Below, piece by piece: positions 43,722 through 55,150 of a stretch of DNA of 64,000 bases. The position numbers were made by a program, and so were the translations under genes. Each line of letters starts with the position of its first letter. The first letter of the stretch is position 1. Origin of the DNA: Triglochin maritima (lineage: Eukaryota; Streptophyta; Magnoliopsida; Alismatales; Juncaginaceae); contig OY821784.1 in assembly GCA_963682175.1 (NCBI GenBank), forward strand, positions 26,083,621 through 26,147,620, given 5' to 3'. Below the pieces are notes generated by a model, which was given only the letters and a program-made list of their open reading frames with translations, ran no database searches and had not been told where the DNA came from.

Positions 43722-45264
43722 TGTGGGGATCTTAAGGGGCCCTCTAGTGATCGTAATTAAACAAGATGCGGAATTAAAAACTAATTACGAACTAACAACT
43801 AATCATGCAAGGGTTATTCTAAGAGATAGAGAACTTGCAAACCAACGTTGAAGTCGACGCCCGATTTAACGAGGTTCGGCACCCTCCCCGGGTCCTAGTC
43901 CTCACTCACAATCCCCGCTCGTCCCTCGAGCCTCGCTTGTGGTTTCCACTATCCGATCTCCGTTACCGGGCCGAGATCAACGCCTTTACAAACCCGAGCC
44001 TCGCGAACAACCTCGCCTCGCCCGTGTCTCCTCTCACAACCCGAGAGGGAGCTTCCTTGAAGCTATTACAACTCTTGTGATTTGGATGAAAGAATGGAAT
44101 CACAACTCTTGCTAATGACACTCTAACTTTGAGCACACTTGGATTATGATATGGATCTAGGAATACAAGTGGTGAAGTTTTGGCTTGAGTGTATAGGATT
44201 TGAGCTTTGAAGGTTTGGGAAAGATAGCACAAGGATACTTGATGTTTTGGAGAGTGTAGTACTTGTGTTGTGCTTCTAATGAGGTCCTTATATAGGATTC
44301 AAATCTCTTAGAGTCGTTGGGGAGTGGGTGAGAAAGTTGACCCATGAAATGTGATGATGTGACAAAAGTTCGGGCAGAATTTGCACGCTCTTCGGTAGAC
44401 CGTTAACCCAACGGATTACCGAAGATGGTCGTTTCGGTTTACCGAATTCTATTCGGTGAACCGCTCACTCAACTCCAGTAGCTCTCTAACTAGCAACCCT
44501 AATGTTTTTCGGTGTACCGAATATGATTCGGTTAACCGTTCCAAAATGGACAGTAAGATTGGTAGGGTTCTGTTTATGCTAGGTTCGGTTGACCGTCTCT
44601 ACTTCGGTATACCGAAGTAACGCGGGAAATGCGCTGACAAAGCGTGGGAGATTGGTTTACCAATAACGGTCAAGTTAAATAGCCGTTGGTCTCCTAAAGC
44701 AATATGATTCGGTTGACCGAATGAAGTTCGGTGTACCGAATATGGATAAGTCAATTTGGCTTTAGGTCAAGATTTAAATACGACCGTTGGAGCAAAGTCC
44801 AAAACCGGTCCAGGCTAATTCGGTCTACCGAAGGCGGTTCGGTATACCGAGGTGGTTATTCCAGGGAACACCTAAAGGATTCTACACGGTTGACCGCAAG
44901 GTGTTCGGTGGACCGAACTCTACAAGATTCGGTTTACCGAGAAGGGTTCGGTTAACCGTGGGGATACGGGACAGAATCCTAATGTGCTCAAGTTTACATT
45001 AATCCTTAGGACTCAAATTATACTACATTACATATTGGTCCAAAGCTTGATTACATGTCTTGAGTCTTTATCTTCTTGTCCCCAAGCTCCTTAGCTTGAT
45101 TCTTCATCAACCTATTAAGAATATCGCAAGTACACGAATATATATGCAATGCATGTATTCATGTTTGCTTACTTTGATTGTCTAGGTTGATTGATTAAAT
45201 ATAGATTAAGATTAGATTACTTAATCATCAAAACTAAATAAAGATTAAGGCTAAAAAGCCAACA
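43722..45264 (-). repeat. LTR 'b' (5' LTR of the gag-only element)
   Basis: 1543 bp, nearly identical to LTR a. Being the 5' LTR on the minus strand, it supplies the promoter for gag. Confidence 0.95.
44288..44958 (-). promoter_or_regulatory. LTR 'b' U3 promoter with eight 19-bp palindrome pairs
   Basis: TATA-like box at 44288-44297. Pairs of CGGTNNACCG start at 44393/44412, 44435/44454, 44510/44529, 44586/44605, 44710/44729, 44821/44840, 44887/44906 and 44930/44949. All are exactly 19 bp apart, while pair-to-pair distances vary from 42 to 124 bp. Fifteen of sixteen sites are perfect; the exception is CGGATTACCG at 44412. Central dinucleotides include AG, TT, GA, GT, TA, TG, AT, CT and GG. 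The linker nearly always ends in TT, so the half-site is TTCGGT/ACCG(A). Confidence 0.85.
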
Positions 45265-46582
45265 GAAAGATACATGTAAGCATGTATGTGTGTGTGTTGC
45301 GTGTGTGTCTTCATGCATAGGAAGTGTCTAAAGATGTAACAAAACCTATCAATCCATTCACACAACGTATCGGCAATTACTACTTGACTAACATAAGATT
45401 AGGTTCAGCATGAGAAGTGTCTAAAGATATGGCAAGACTCATCCAAAACCATAAACTCATGTGAAAAACAAAGGTAAGCATGGGAGGTGTCTAAATGTTA
45501 TGGCAAAACTCATCAAAACAAAGTTTCTTCAATTAATCAAGCAAGCAAACACAAATAAAAACACATAACTAACATGTAGCATATTCAACAAGAAATTTTA
45601 GTCAATAAACATTAGAAAACTAAGCATGGGAAGTGTCTAAATCTTTTGGCAAAACCCATCAAAATTCCCCAACATGTAGATGATTAAAAATACCCTAATG
45701 AACATACAAAACATGCAAGTCTACACAATTAAAAATTCATCAAACATCCAAACTTCACACTATATATGAACATCATCTACACCCCCAAAGGGGATGGATC
45801 TACTCACTACACATTATTCTAGCAATTAAACTAAAGAAGAAAGGAGACATTATAACTAATTTAGCCTATGATCAAAGAAATAAGACTAAGCTAAGTATGC
45901 ATAAAAAAAGAAACAACATGAGAACAAAACAATGAAAAGTTATTTTATTAAATGACTCACATTACTAGTAGCATTCTTCTCCACCTTGAGTTTTTGCTCC
46001 AAGACTTACTCCAAGTAGAGAGAATGTCACCAAGCAATCGGTGAATACAAATGAGGAGGAAGAGTTCTATTTATATGCATGAAAAAAGGTAACCGGGGAC
46101 AATCCCCCGGTATGGGACTAATGAAATCTTCCCAGAATACACAAAAACACACAACCCATGTCCTGGAGAAACTGGGTCGGATTCGGAGACAAACGGATCG
46201 CTAATTGGCGGTCTTGGACCGCCAATTGCCGGTCACTTTTTCTCGGATCCGACCCATTTTCGGATATGTGTTTTAGTTCTTCAATTCTTCACATGGAGTG
46301 CACTCGGTTTGGTTATTGGAGTGTCAACTCGAATCTAATTGCCAAAATACTCCTCATAATGGTGTGGAGTTTCTTGATTTTCACATTGGCTCTTGTGCAT
46401 CTTAGTCCATAAGTCTTGTAACTTAGTCCTTTTTCTTGCTTTTAAGTCCTTTTATGCCTCTTCTCCCCAATCCTATTTATTTACTGAAAGTCAGACATAA
46501 AACTCGTTACGTAGCATTGTTTAGGTTCAAGATAATGGATATAAGACACAAATGAATGCCTGAAATGATGTCAATCACGCAT

Positions 46583-47062
46583 GTTTAGATCATGCATTAG
46601 TAAGTAAGGTACATTGTAACAAGAGTGAGGTGAGTGCTTGTTTGGTGAGTTGATTGCTAGCTTATGCTTTCAAAACATCCTTAAGGGGAACCACCTATAG
46701 TCTTCAAGATAAGGTGGGGGATTTCATCACCCCTTCTTTAGCCAAAAAATCATATTCAAGGGAAGCCTTAATATAAAATTAAGTAGACACTGGCCAATAA
46801 GACTAACTTAAGGAGGTGAGGCGTGTTGAGGCCGCATGAGCTCGAAGTTATGCATCGTCTAACTTAAGGACACATAGCCAGCCTAAGCTTGTTTGAGCCG
46901 TGTTTGCTAGACTAGGCTTCAATCCTCACCATTTACCCACGTTAGTTTTTAGGGATTCTTCCCTTCTTCTCTGAGTCATCTTCTTCTCACCTACTTCTAC
47001 GTTCTAGTCTCCTCCCCTTTACACTCTTTGTTAGCGTTTTAGGGTCACGTCAAGCACCTTCT
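46583..47062 (+). other. Element D leader, right piece
   Basis: Non-coding, continuing from 28418 after element E. Parallels E 34213-34768 on the opposite strand. No feature beyond that. Confidence 0.7.
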
Positions 47063-48585
47063 ATGAGCTTGGCCTTGTGGTGGTCAGAGTGGTCGACTCG
47101 AGAGTTCTTTGGCCAGATGGATGGTTACATGGGCGACCATCCATTTCATTGTTTGGACCAGGACCATTGTCCTTGGTATTCCGGACCCATGCAGCCTGGG
47201 GTGCCTCAGAGAAACACCCCGTATGGTTGGGACAATCTTAGTTGTGTGGCTGACCAATCTTCAAATTGGGGTAATATAAGAGAGGCATCGACATCTAGAC
47301 CACCATCTAGTTTTGTCGGATCAAATGTTGGTCAACAAGCTGAGACATTACAAGAAACTTTGAGCTTTTTCATGCGTACAGTAGATGATATGAGAGCACT
47401 GGTGGCTCTAGTAGCCGAACCATGTGACTGTTGCGGGTTGAGTGGTCATGTTATCAGGGAATGTCCCTATCTTCCCCTAGAACCTGAGTATGAGCAAACC
47501 TTTTCCCAAAATGCTTAATGTGACCCTTACGCATCCGCGTACAACCCGAGAGGGACGGATTCTAGTGGAGACAATTCTTTTTCAAAGTCTTATACATCAT
47601 ACCCACCGACTTATTCTCCTCCCGAATACCCATATCCCTACCAGCAACCACCCATGACCAATTATTGGACTCATTCTCAGCCCATCAACATCCAACCCAA
47701 CAATTTCTCAAATTCTGACTTGACCCTTAAGGTTGAACCCGAACTTGATTCCTTAGAACAAACCCTCCACACGTTCATGGAAACCACTAAAAATATGTTG
47801 AAGTCCACTCAAAATTCCTTGCAAACTATGGAAATGCAAGTGAGTCAAATGATACAACAAATAAGTGAATGTGAGGTGGGTGACCTTTCTTGTCAACATG
47901 AGGATTCATCTTTTGATATCGAACTACCACCACATCCACAAATTCAAAGCACAATCTTTCAAAGTTAAACTTCTAGTAAGTCTGAGGGACTTGTGGTTTT
48001 AATTCACGATCACATAGTGGGGGATTCGATCCAAATTGAGAATAGCATGGACCACTTAATTATGAGTCACCACAGGATTGTGCCTTTTCTTTTTGTCCCG
48101 TGGCCCTTGAGCCACATGATCCTCATGTTGTGCCTCTTAAGGACCCACCTGTGGTGGAGCAAGAGCTCCCTAGTACCCTTAGTTTCAAATGACATGATGA
48201 GAGTTTGCCTCCTGCTGTTGTTACTGATCATCTTGGAAATGATGGGACATCAAAAAACTACATTGCCAATGAGGGTATTAGGAGTGCCTTAGAGGATACC
48301 TTGGGTATGCGACACACCTTCTGTTCGCCTTGTGGGTCAGACATGCATAACGACATTCTTGACCTCGTTTCGACCCACCAACCTGTTGGTTGGATAGTTT
48401 GGATTGACGATTATAACTTCAATTCTGCAACGGGAGAAACACTTCTTCCGTTGCACATTATGTCCCAAACTCTTGAGAGGTTCAAGCTCCTTCAGTTTGA
48501 TCCTGTGAAGGAGACGCCTTTGCGTCTAATTCATAAACCTCCCCTTTCATCTTGCGCTCTTTTTGAGGGAGGGGGCACACATTAG
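47063..48585 (+). pseudogene. Element D gag-like reading frame with CCHC motif
   Basis: A single frame runs 47063-47968 with one stop (TAA, 47516-47518). It carries a zinc knuckle CDCCGLSGHVIREC (CX2CX4HX4C, about 47429-47470), a Pro/Tyr-rich stretch (SYPPTYSPPEYPYP), and a helical ETTKNMLKSTQNSLQTMEMQ segment. That segment is analogous to the STTSQVRTSNQQTIKSLELQM part of Athila gag in E. A later frame (48205-48585) contains VGWIVWIDDYNFNSATGE, which I do not recognise. No protease or RT follows. It is probably a diverged Athila gag of a non-autonomous lineage, now broken. Confidence 0.65.
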
Positions 48586-50223
48586 TATTCTGGCCCTGCG
48601 TGGTGACATGTTCCCATTCCAAGTGCATTGACCCACTTTTGAGGTTCACATTTGATGTCCTTTGACAAATGAAGATGATAACTTATTTTTTTACATAGTT
48701 ATATTTCAAAAGAAAAAAAAGAAAAAATACAATAAAAGACTCCATGAGTGAGCATTGATTGTTGTGCACCCCAACCCTTGTGTATTTGGGCCCCCTTTAT
48801 TTCACGTATTTGTATCCCTTCTTCCGTATTTCAAAGGTTTTGAGAGGAATTTGGGTTGTGTCCATCAACATAACCATGAAATTCCCTTTGTGCTTCACGT
48901 TGGTGCGATCTTGTCTAATTCATGCATATATCCATGTAGTATCATGGTCGCATCATTGAGGACATTGCATGAAGTAAGTGTGGGGGTGTTTAACGTGTGT
49001 CCATAGTTGAGTCTTTTCCTTTTGTTTTGTTTTGTTTGTATTGTTAGGGTCATGTTAGTGTGCTGCATTTAATATCGATATATTTGCTTGCCATGATCCT
49101 TGGGTGACTTGTCTTCTTTTGCTTGCGTAGCGCTTTAAAACTTACATTTCTTTCAAAATCTTCATGTGTTTGTGAAAGAAAATGTTTTGTGGGTTTTGCG
49201 TGTGTTTGACGTGCAAAACCCGTTGAGAGGCAAAGTTAAAAGAAAGCTCCCAAAATTGTCTTGAACTTGATGCATTAGGATATCTAGTGCGACGGCTCTA
49301 GGTCTTCTCTCGTCGTTAGGATGCACCCCGGTGTTGGTTTCAGTACTCAAACAAATAAAGAAGTCCACCGAAAGCCTAGTGAGTTGAATAATTCGTGTCT
49401 GTTAATATAAAAAAGTTTGTTGTAGTCAAGGACCTTTAACTCCTGTTGTGAGACATTAAGTGTAGGGGTTTTGGTTCATGTGTAGATAAGAAATTAGTGA
49501 GTAGGTGTTCTCTCTTCTCGTACGACTCCTATCACTTGGGAAATTAGGTGTGAGGGACTTTGTGCCTGGTGCTTTCAAGTCATCTGACTTGGGATGCACC
49601 AACCGAACTCCCGTGACACGGGTGGTAGGGATTGTCCTATGTGGATATGTGGGGAAAGGTGTACGTGATAGTGTAAGTCCTCACAGGCAATGATGCAAGA
49701 AACCTGACCCTGGGAGAATTACACACCAATTAGTAAAAAGAAAAGAAACAAAAAGAAACAAAAAAAGAAAAAAATGGTAATGCAAATAAGAACCTTAAAG
49801 GACTTTACACTTTGTATCACTTGAGGATGTTAAGGTTGTCCATGTCCTTCACTTAAGTCCTTAATTAACTTGCACGAATGATTCATTAGGCTAGGTGTGT
49901 GGACTGGATACATATATAGAGTGGGCCTGTAGTATTACCATGTCCAATGGTCGACAAAAATGGGTCCAACGAGTCGTGTTGCTAGATTGAATAATGCATC
50001 AATGTTTGGATTTTGTGGGTATATCCACTGAAAACCCTCAGGAGACACCACTCCTCCTTCTTGGCGAAATGGAGGTTTAACGTCTTGTTGCACGTGTTGT
50101 GCAACCGTGATTCCTACGAAAGTGAGTTAGGATTTCCCTATTTTTTTTGGCTGTTTCACTTTTCTTCATTTTTATCTTTCTTTGTTTTGCTCGGGACTAG
50201 CAAAAGGTAAGTGTGGGGGTATT
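48586..50223 (+). other. Element D 3' non-coding region and polypurine tract
   Basis: Shares ordered blocks with E 30006-31800 in the opposite orientation. Ends with AAGTGTGGGGGTATT (50209-50223) directly before the LTR. Open frames here (48755-49006, 49505-49693, 50013-50210) look like chance. Confidence 0.75.
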
Positions 50224-51772
50224 TGATTAGTAGCATACTATGCATCATATTCACGCTCTATAGCCTTTATTTTGCCTCAATACTCGAGTTGTTGTTTGTA
50301 GTGTTTGAGGAGTTAGGTAATAAAGAAGAGGACAAGAGCAAAAATGACCTAAATGTAGCAAGTATGGACTGATTTGGAAGGTTCTAGTCCTATTTGTAAT
50401 GCACAAGGACTAGATCGCAAATCAGGAAGGACCGAAGTGCAAACCCGGAGGGACCTGATGGTGAAGTGCAAAAACATGGTGACACATGACTTGAATCAGA
50501 TCCGTATTTTGCCAATTAAACTCAAAGTGATTCAAGCCAGCAGACCAGGACTTCACCCCATGTGCCAAATGAAGAAATCAAGCGCGACACAAAATTTCAG
50601 CCCGATCAGAGACACTTGATCCGCCACTGGCGGATCAAAATGGTCCAAATCATTTGAAATTTCGGTCGTGGGTCGGGTATTCGGTTTGGAGCATTCCTGG
50701 ACTATCTGATGTGATTTAGAGCCATCCAAATATTCCCTGATTAATCCTAACCATATATTAGTCTATATATACCATTGTAATCCCTCCTCTCCACTTCTTC
50801 TTCCTCCTTCCCCATTCGAGTAGGTTTTAGTTTCCTATTTTAGTAGTGTAATAAGGGGGTTGGAGAGAAGCAAACTTTGTCTTTTTTTTCTTAATCTTGT
50901 TTTGTTCTTGTTCTTTACTTTAGTGTCTTTACTTTGATGCAAATTCTTTTAAATTGTTGTTTGCTTAATCTTGTTTTGCTTCATTTCTATTTTGGGTTTA
51001 TGTTCTTTTCATGCTTTCCTTACTGTAGAGATGAGTAGAGAGTAGTCCATCCCCATTGGGGGTGGAGAAGAATGTGATTTGGTCATGTGATAGATTAGTG
51101 TGTGTTAATCTTAATCCTTTGAGCTTTACATGATTTCCATAACCATCTAATGAGATTTCACTCTTATCTTTGATGTGCTAATGCTCTTGAATGAAGCTTA
51201 GCACATCCTTAGATTAGTGGGCCTATTTTATGGTGAATGATGAGCTTAGGATAAGGATGGAGTGGAAGAAGGGAACAAGACATGTGCATGCATGTGCTCA
51301 TGTTGGCTTTATCCAAATTAATGGCTTGTATGTTTTAATGATTGTGATAAATCTTATTTCATGTGGAGACATAGTTGCATTAGAGTCATTTTGCATGTGA
51401 ACATATTAGCTTCATTTCAATTATAGTCTTGTATGTTTTAATGATAAGGTTTTATCTTATTTCATTTGGAGGCAAAGTTGAAATTGAGTTTTATGGATTT
51501 CATGTATGACATATTTTACTGAGCACATTTGAACACACACTACACCACACATTTTCATTTCCATGTTCTTTCTTTACCCCGTAAGGGGTCTAGTTCTATT
51601 GCTTATTTTTCTGACTTCTTTCTCATTGTAATGTAGGTTTGACCTTCATCTCCTTTTCTTTCCCCACTTGAGTATTGCGAATCCAACTGGCGCACACTCC
51701 ATGTGGATCAACCCGTGCTTGCCACCGCTTCAACGCGGCCGTGCACTTACAATATTATTACTTATTCAATCA
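50224..51772 (+). repeat. Element D 3' LTR (1549 bp)
   Basis: TGATTAGTAGCATACT...TTATTCAATCA. The right 820 bp match the truncated 5' LTR. Contains the 'cgcttcaacgcgg' block at 51726-51740. Confidence 0.88.
50616..50775 (+). promoter_or_regulatory. Element D promoter: perfect 23-bp palindrome and TATA
   Basis: Arms TTGATCCGCCA (50616-50626) and TGGCGGATCAA (50628-50638) are perfect reverse complements around a single C. The TATA-like CTATATATACC begins at 50763, 125 bp downstream, the position of the palindrome pair in related Athila LTRs. Confidence 0.75.
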
Positions 51773-52050
51773 GTTTCCTACAAATTCCAATTGATCATAT
51801 TCATTAGAAAAACAAAAAAAGCCTCACATATTGAGTGTCAGAACATCAATTAGCGAGAGATTTCATTTTTTGCTCAAAGGAAAACACCAAACACTAAATA
51901 ATCTACTCTCGATTACAATCCATGCCCTCTAGTTATCAACAAAATGAAAATTGGTGGCTTTATAACCTTAATCCGATCTTTATTTTATGATGTCAATTCA
52001 CACGCAGATATATATATACCCCACACTTGTGCATGTTACATCGTAATAAG
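51773..52050. other. Unassigned sequence right of element D
   Basis: No coding frame, repeat or RNA gene recognised. A short TATATATATA run lies near 52010. Confidence 0.5.
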
Positions 52051-52613
52051 TGTTGAAGATGGAAATGATCGATGACCTATTGATGAAGGTCTAAATGTTA
52101 CTATTTGTGAAATTTAAAACAAAGCAAGAGATAGAGCAATCAAACCACATATCGACACATGATTTTTAAAGAGGTTCGGATGCCAGCCACGTCCTAGTAC
52201 TCTCTTTCAAGCTCCACTTAATTCTCTGAGCCTTACTTGATTTTCTCCGCTAACCAATCTTCATTTTGGGCCTATATCTTTACCATTTACAACATCAGCC
52301 TAAGCGAACAACACTCATCTTGCTCGATTTGCCTCTCACAACATTAAAGGGGACTTCCGCCCGAAGTCGATTAGACCCTTGGTGATTCTTTGATATAGAA
52401 ATTGGAATCACAATATATTTAATACTTGAGCACTTGGATACGATATGGAAAGGATAACACAAGTGGTGAAGTTTGAGCTTGGTTGGAGGAAATGGGAGCT
52501 TGAAAGTGATAAATGTTTGTCTCTAAAAAACATGAGAATATGCAGTGTTAGAGTGCTTTGAGAAAATGGTACAAGACTCTATTAATAAGCTTTCAAGCTC
52601 AACTAGATGTTTG

Positions 52614-54788
52614 TGTAGGATTTCGTGTCCCTTTGTATGTATATATTTTAAATTTTTTAATACAACATAAAAGATTTATTTCATACTTTCAACACATTTT
52701 ATGTACATTACTTTGTGTTTATTCTAATATCATGCAACCCTACATTTATTAAAAGAAACCACAAAGTGAGATCATACCTAAAAGGTTCTCTAAAACCTTT
52801 TTGAAGATCCGGAGTCACGTTGCTCGTAGAATCGTCCACCGATTTGCCTCCTAGTGTTCACCAAACTCTAAACAAGATTAGAGAGAAAGGAGTTAGCCAA
52901 TCAATCTTTAATAATGCTTAGAATCTAGCTAATAACCCCTCTTTGAGCTCCTGACATTCCTACCTCCTCAACTCAAAATTAATAAGAGATTTTCGTGGTG
53001 ATTAGAGGAGAGATTAATGAGAGAAATTTTTTTGCATTTTTTTAAAGAAGTAGGAGGAGGGGTCCTTTTATAGGCTCCCAAAACATCCTTATCAAGAACT
53101 ATTCTTTAGTCATGATCTCTTGCTTATTCTCTCCTAAAATTAATCTCTAATTGGCACATAAGCATCCTCTAAAACATTTTAATTAAATCTGGAATTAATC
53201 CACCCATGATCTAATTAATCTCTTAATAATTCAGGCAGAAATCACATTGTTCGGTTGACCGAGATTTTTTTTCGGTTAACCGAACCATTCGGTTTGAACA
53301 CGTGTTTGGTGCACCGTGAGCTAGACGGTCGACCGAATCCGCATGAGAAAAGTTCTCTGGAAAAATTCGGACGAACCACGTCTTCTCTTCGATCGACCGT
53401 TGACTCACCAAAATTTCTCCTGGAGCATAGTCATCGGATGACCGTGTCACCTTCGGTCTACTGAAAATACTCTTTCTCGGTTGACCGTTCATGCTCGGTT
53501 AACCGAACCCGATTGTCTAGACACTCTAGATAATTTTGGTCAACCATTTGTGCTTACCCGTTCCCCAATCGGTTAACCGATCCGAAGATACCACGATCGA
53601 CTGAACCCTGAACGGTTCACCGTGTTTGACCCCGATTTTGCCTTTGTCAAATTTTGGATTTATTTGCATCAAAATTTGATATTTTGGGGTTTTAGCAAAT
53701 TCACATCTTATGTAATATATTATCCTATGTAATATTAAATTATTACATACCATAATATATATACCTCATATGAATTTATTATGATTCTAATTATGTCAAT
53801 TCTCATGACATATTAATTTTATTCATTCACCACATGTGTCATATTTTCACATGAAACTGACACATTATATGAACTTAAAGTCAAGCCTCTTGTTTCCCAG
53901 TTTTGTGGTGTGACCTATAGAAGGATCTAAGACAAATTGGCAGAGATATTAAACACTTAATATCTCAAACTATAAGCGGTATCTAGCTACATATTATAGT
54001 TACCTAATTAGCATAGATGTCTTTGTTCCGCTCAAACTAAAACACGATCCATTTAGTGATGTAAGTGCACCACTTGTGTCCGTCCCTTGCCTCATGATAT
54101 TAAGAATTTATACAAAGTAGAAATGTGTCACCTTTGTATTATATTCATTTCTTGATCTCTTTAAGCTAATTATAACTATGTAACTTAACTCAAGTTACAT
54201 TGTGCACATTATAATTTTGCTTTATCAAGGGGCCCACTAATATCATCACTCAATTAAGAGGGGCAATGATAATCATTTGACTAGCTATATTTTCCAACAC
54301 AAGTCATGTTTAACCAACCATTCCCTTTATCACTACACTCATTGATAGCTTTTGGCAATAATCAAATTAAGCACTTCTTGAGTGAAAAGATATAAGTCTC
54401 ATATCTTAGGATCCAAGACACAGTAAAACATTAATCACACGAAACACAATTCCATAATGTTTTACTTGTTAGGTCTGTTCAATATATAAAAGTAATCTTT
54501 TCCTATTTCATATACTCGTGTCGTCAATTATTTATAGAGCTACAATAATCGATGACCAACACGACAATCTTATCTCGGCAATTAATGTTCCATGTTAATT
54601 ACCATGATTGTGAACAACTTTTGATTTATGTAAATCATTATCTTTTAGAGCTCTACGGTTAAGGACCAAACGCCTCTTCCTTAACACTTCCAAAAGACTA
54701 ATACCATAATCAAGGAACAAAATGCTTGCACAACCAATTCATAATAATTGACATATAAAAGTAAAACTTTTAGAACACATTACTTTCA
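52614..54788 (-). mobile_element. Family A solo LTR, second complete copy (2175 bp)
   Basis: TGTAGGATTTCGTGTCC...ACATTACTTTCA with a perfect 5-bp duplication GTTTG at 52609-52613 and 54789-54793. It aligns along its length to 5809-7943 with moderate divergence. This copy fixes the true family A end as TTTCA. Confidence 0.93.
53065..53622 (-). promoter_or_regulatory. Family A U3 promoter (second copy), palindromes partly decayed
   Basis: Minus-strand TATA at 53065-53073. The nearest site at 53252 lies 179 bp upstream (182 in the first copy). Pairs at 19 bp: 53435/53454 and 53594/53613. Others have shifted spacing: 53252/53273 (21, across a T-run), 53478/53496 (18), 53368/53390 (22). Confidence 0.65.
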
Positions 54789-55150
54789 GTTTGTACTGGA
54801 TATGGTAGTTGGTGAATGAAAGGGAAAAGCAAGCAATCCATATTACAAATGTCTGCCCGAAATAAACGATCGACCCATAGGTTATGCATCAACCCCTTTG
54901 TATAGTTCAGTGACATTGGGTCAATTCCGTCCAAATCCATAAGATCATCTTCTAACTAATCGATCGCCCAGATGTGATATAGAACTAACAACTATATTTT
55001 ATATTCATCGAGAATTCTTGACGTGAATATGAGTTCAAGTCAAACGGAAAATGGTTGACTTGGAAAGGATCAATCGTTTGATTGAGAAGTTGCAAGTAGG
55101 ACTAGGAAATGTGAAAGACTAGGAAATCGTTTGATTAACTATTTGGCCAT

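Larger units (their letters stand above)
40045..45264 (-). mobile_element. Young gag-only copia derivative, complete (5220 bp)
   Basis: Perfect duplication GAAAG at 40040-40044 and 45265-45269. Two 1543-bp LTRs with about seven differences by eye (roughly 0.5%). Primer site and polypurine tract are intact on the minus strand. The 2.1-kb internal region encodes a single intact gag and no protease, integrase, RT or RNase H. This is the organisation described as TR-GAG: it must rely on enzymes from a related autonomous copia. It is the youngest complete element in the window. Confidence 0.95.
28419..46577 (-). mobile_element. Element E: Athila-like gag-protease element, inserted in D
   Basis: Read on the minus strand: 5' LTR (46577 to 39775, interrupted), primer site, leader, gag and protease, 3' non-coding region, polypurine tract, 3' LTR (30005 to 28419). 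Flanks CGTAT (28414-28418) and CGCAT (46578-46582) match at 4 of 5 bases. RT, RNase H and integrase are absent: protease is followed almost at once by 3' non-coding sequence shared with D. Nested inside are solo LTR F and, within the 5' LTR, a gag-only copia element. Confidence 0.88.
39775..46577 (-). repeat. Element E 5' LTR, interrupted
   Basis: Pieces 39775-40044 and 45270-46577 total about 1578 bp and match the 3' LTR. Ends TGTTTCTTCG and TCAATCA. TATA at 46068-46077 and palindromes at 46196-46213 and 46217-46234 (21 bp apart, 119 bp from TATA). Interrupted by the gag-only copia element with its GAAAG duplication. Confidence 0.88.
27086..51772 (+). mobile_element. Element D: large Athila-like element, non-autonomous
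   Basis: The right LTR (50224-51772) and truncated left LTR (27086-27897) match. An Athila-type primer site follows the left LTR and a polypurine tract precedes the right LTR. The internal region is 27898-28418 plus 46583-50223 (about 4.1 kb), interrupted by element E. Its only reading frame is gag-like; no protease, RT or integrase was found. Proof that D is one element: the sequence on both sides of E follows the uninterrupted leader of E itself. The left end of the 5' LTR is deleted, so the TSD cannot be tested. Confidence 0.85.
52051..55150 (-). mobile_element. Degenerate family B LTR 'g', split by a family A LTR
   Basis: Starts TGTTGAAGATGG and follows the family B R/U5 order (a damaged GAGGTTCGG block near 52171, 'gcgaacaacactc', 'cttgagcac', 'ataagctttcaagctcaactag'). 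It resumes after the insert at 54789 with decayed U3 sequence (for example CGATCGACCCA near 54868). The right end is unclear. Confidence 0.65.

Noticed and set aside
44393..44958. CRISPR array or ordinary satellite as explanation of the repeated palindromes
   Set aside because: Repeats are 10 bp with variable centres, grouped in pairs with irregular larger spacing. There are no cas genes, and this is plant LTR sequence.
47063..47518. Host CCHC zinc-finger gene
   Set aside because: It lies between an Athila-type primer site and polypurine tract of element D and has gag-like features, so it is an element gene remnant.
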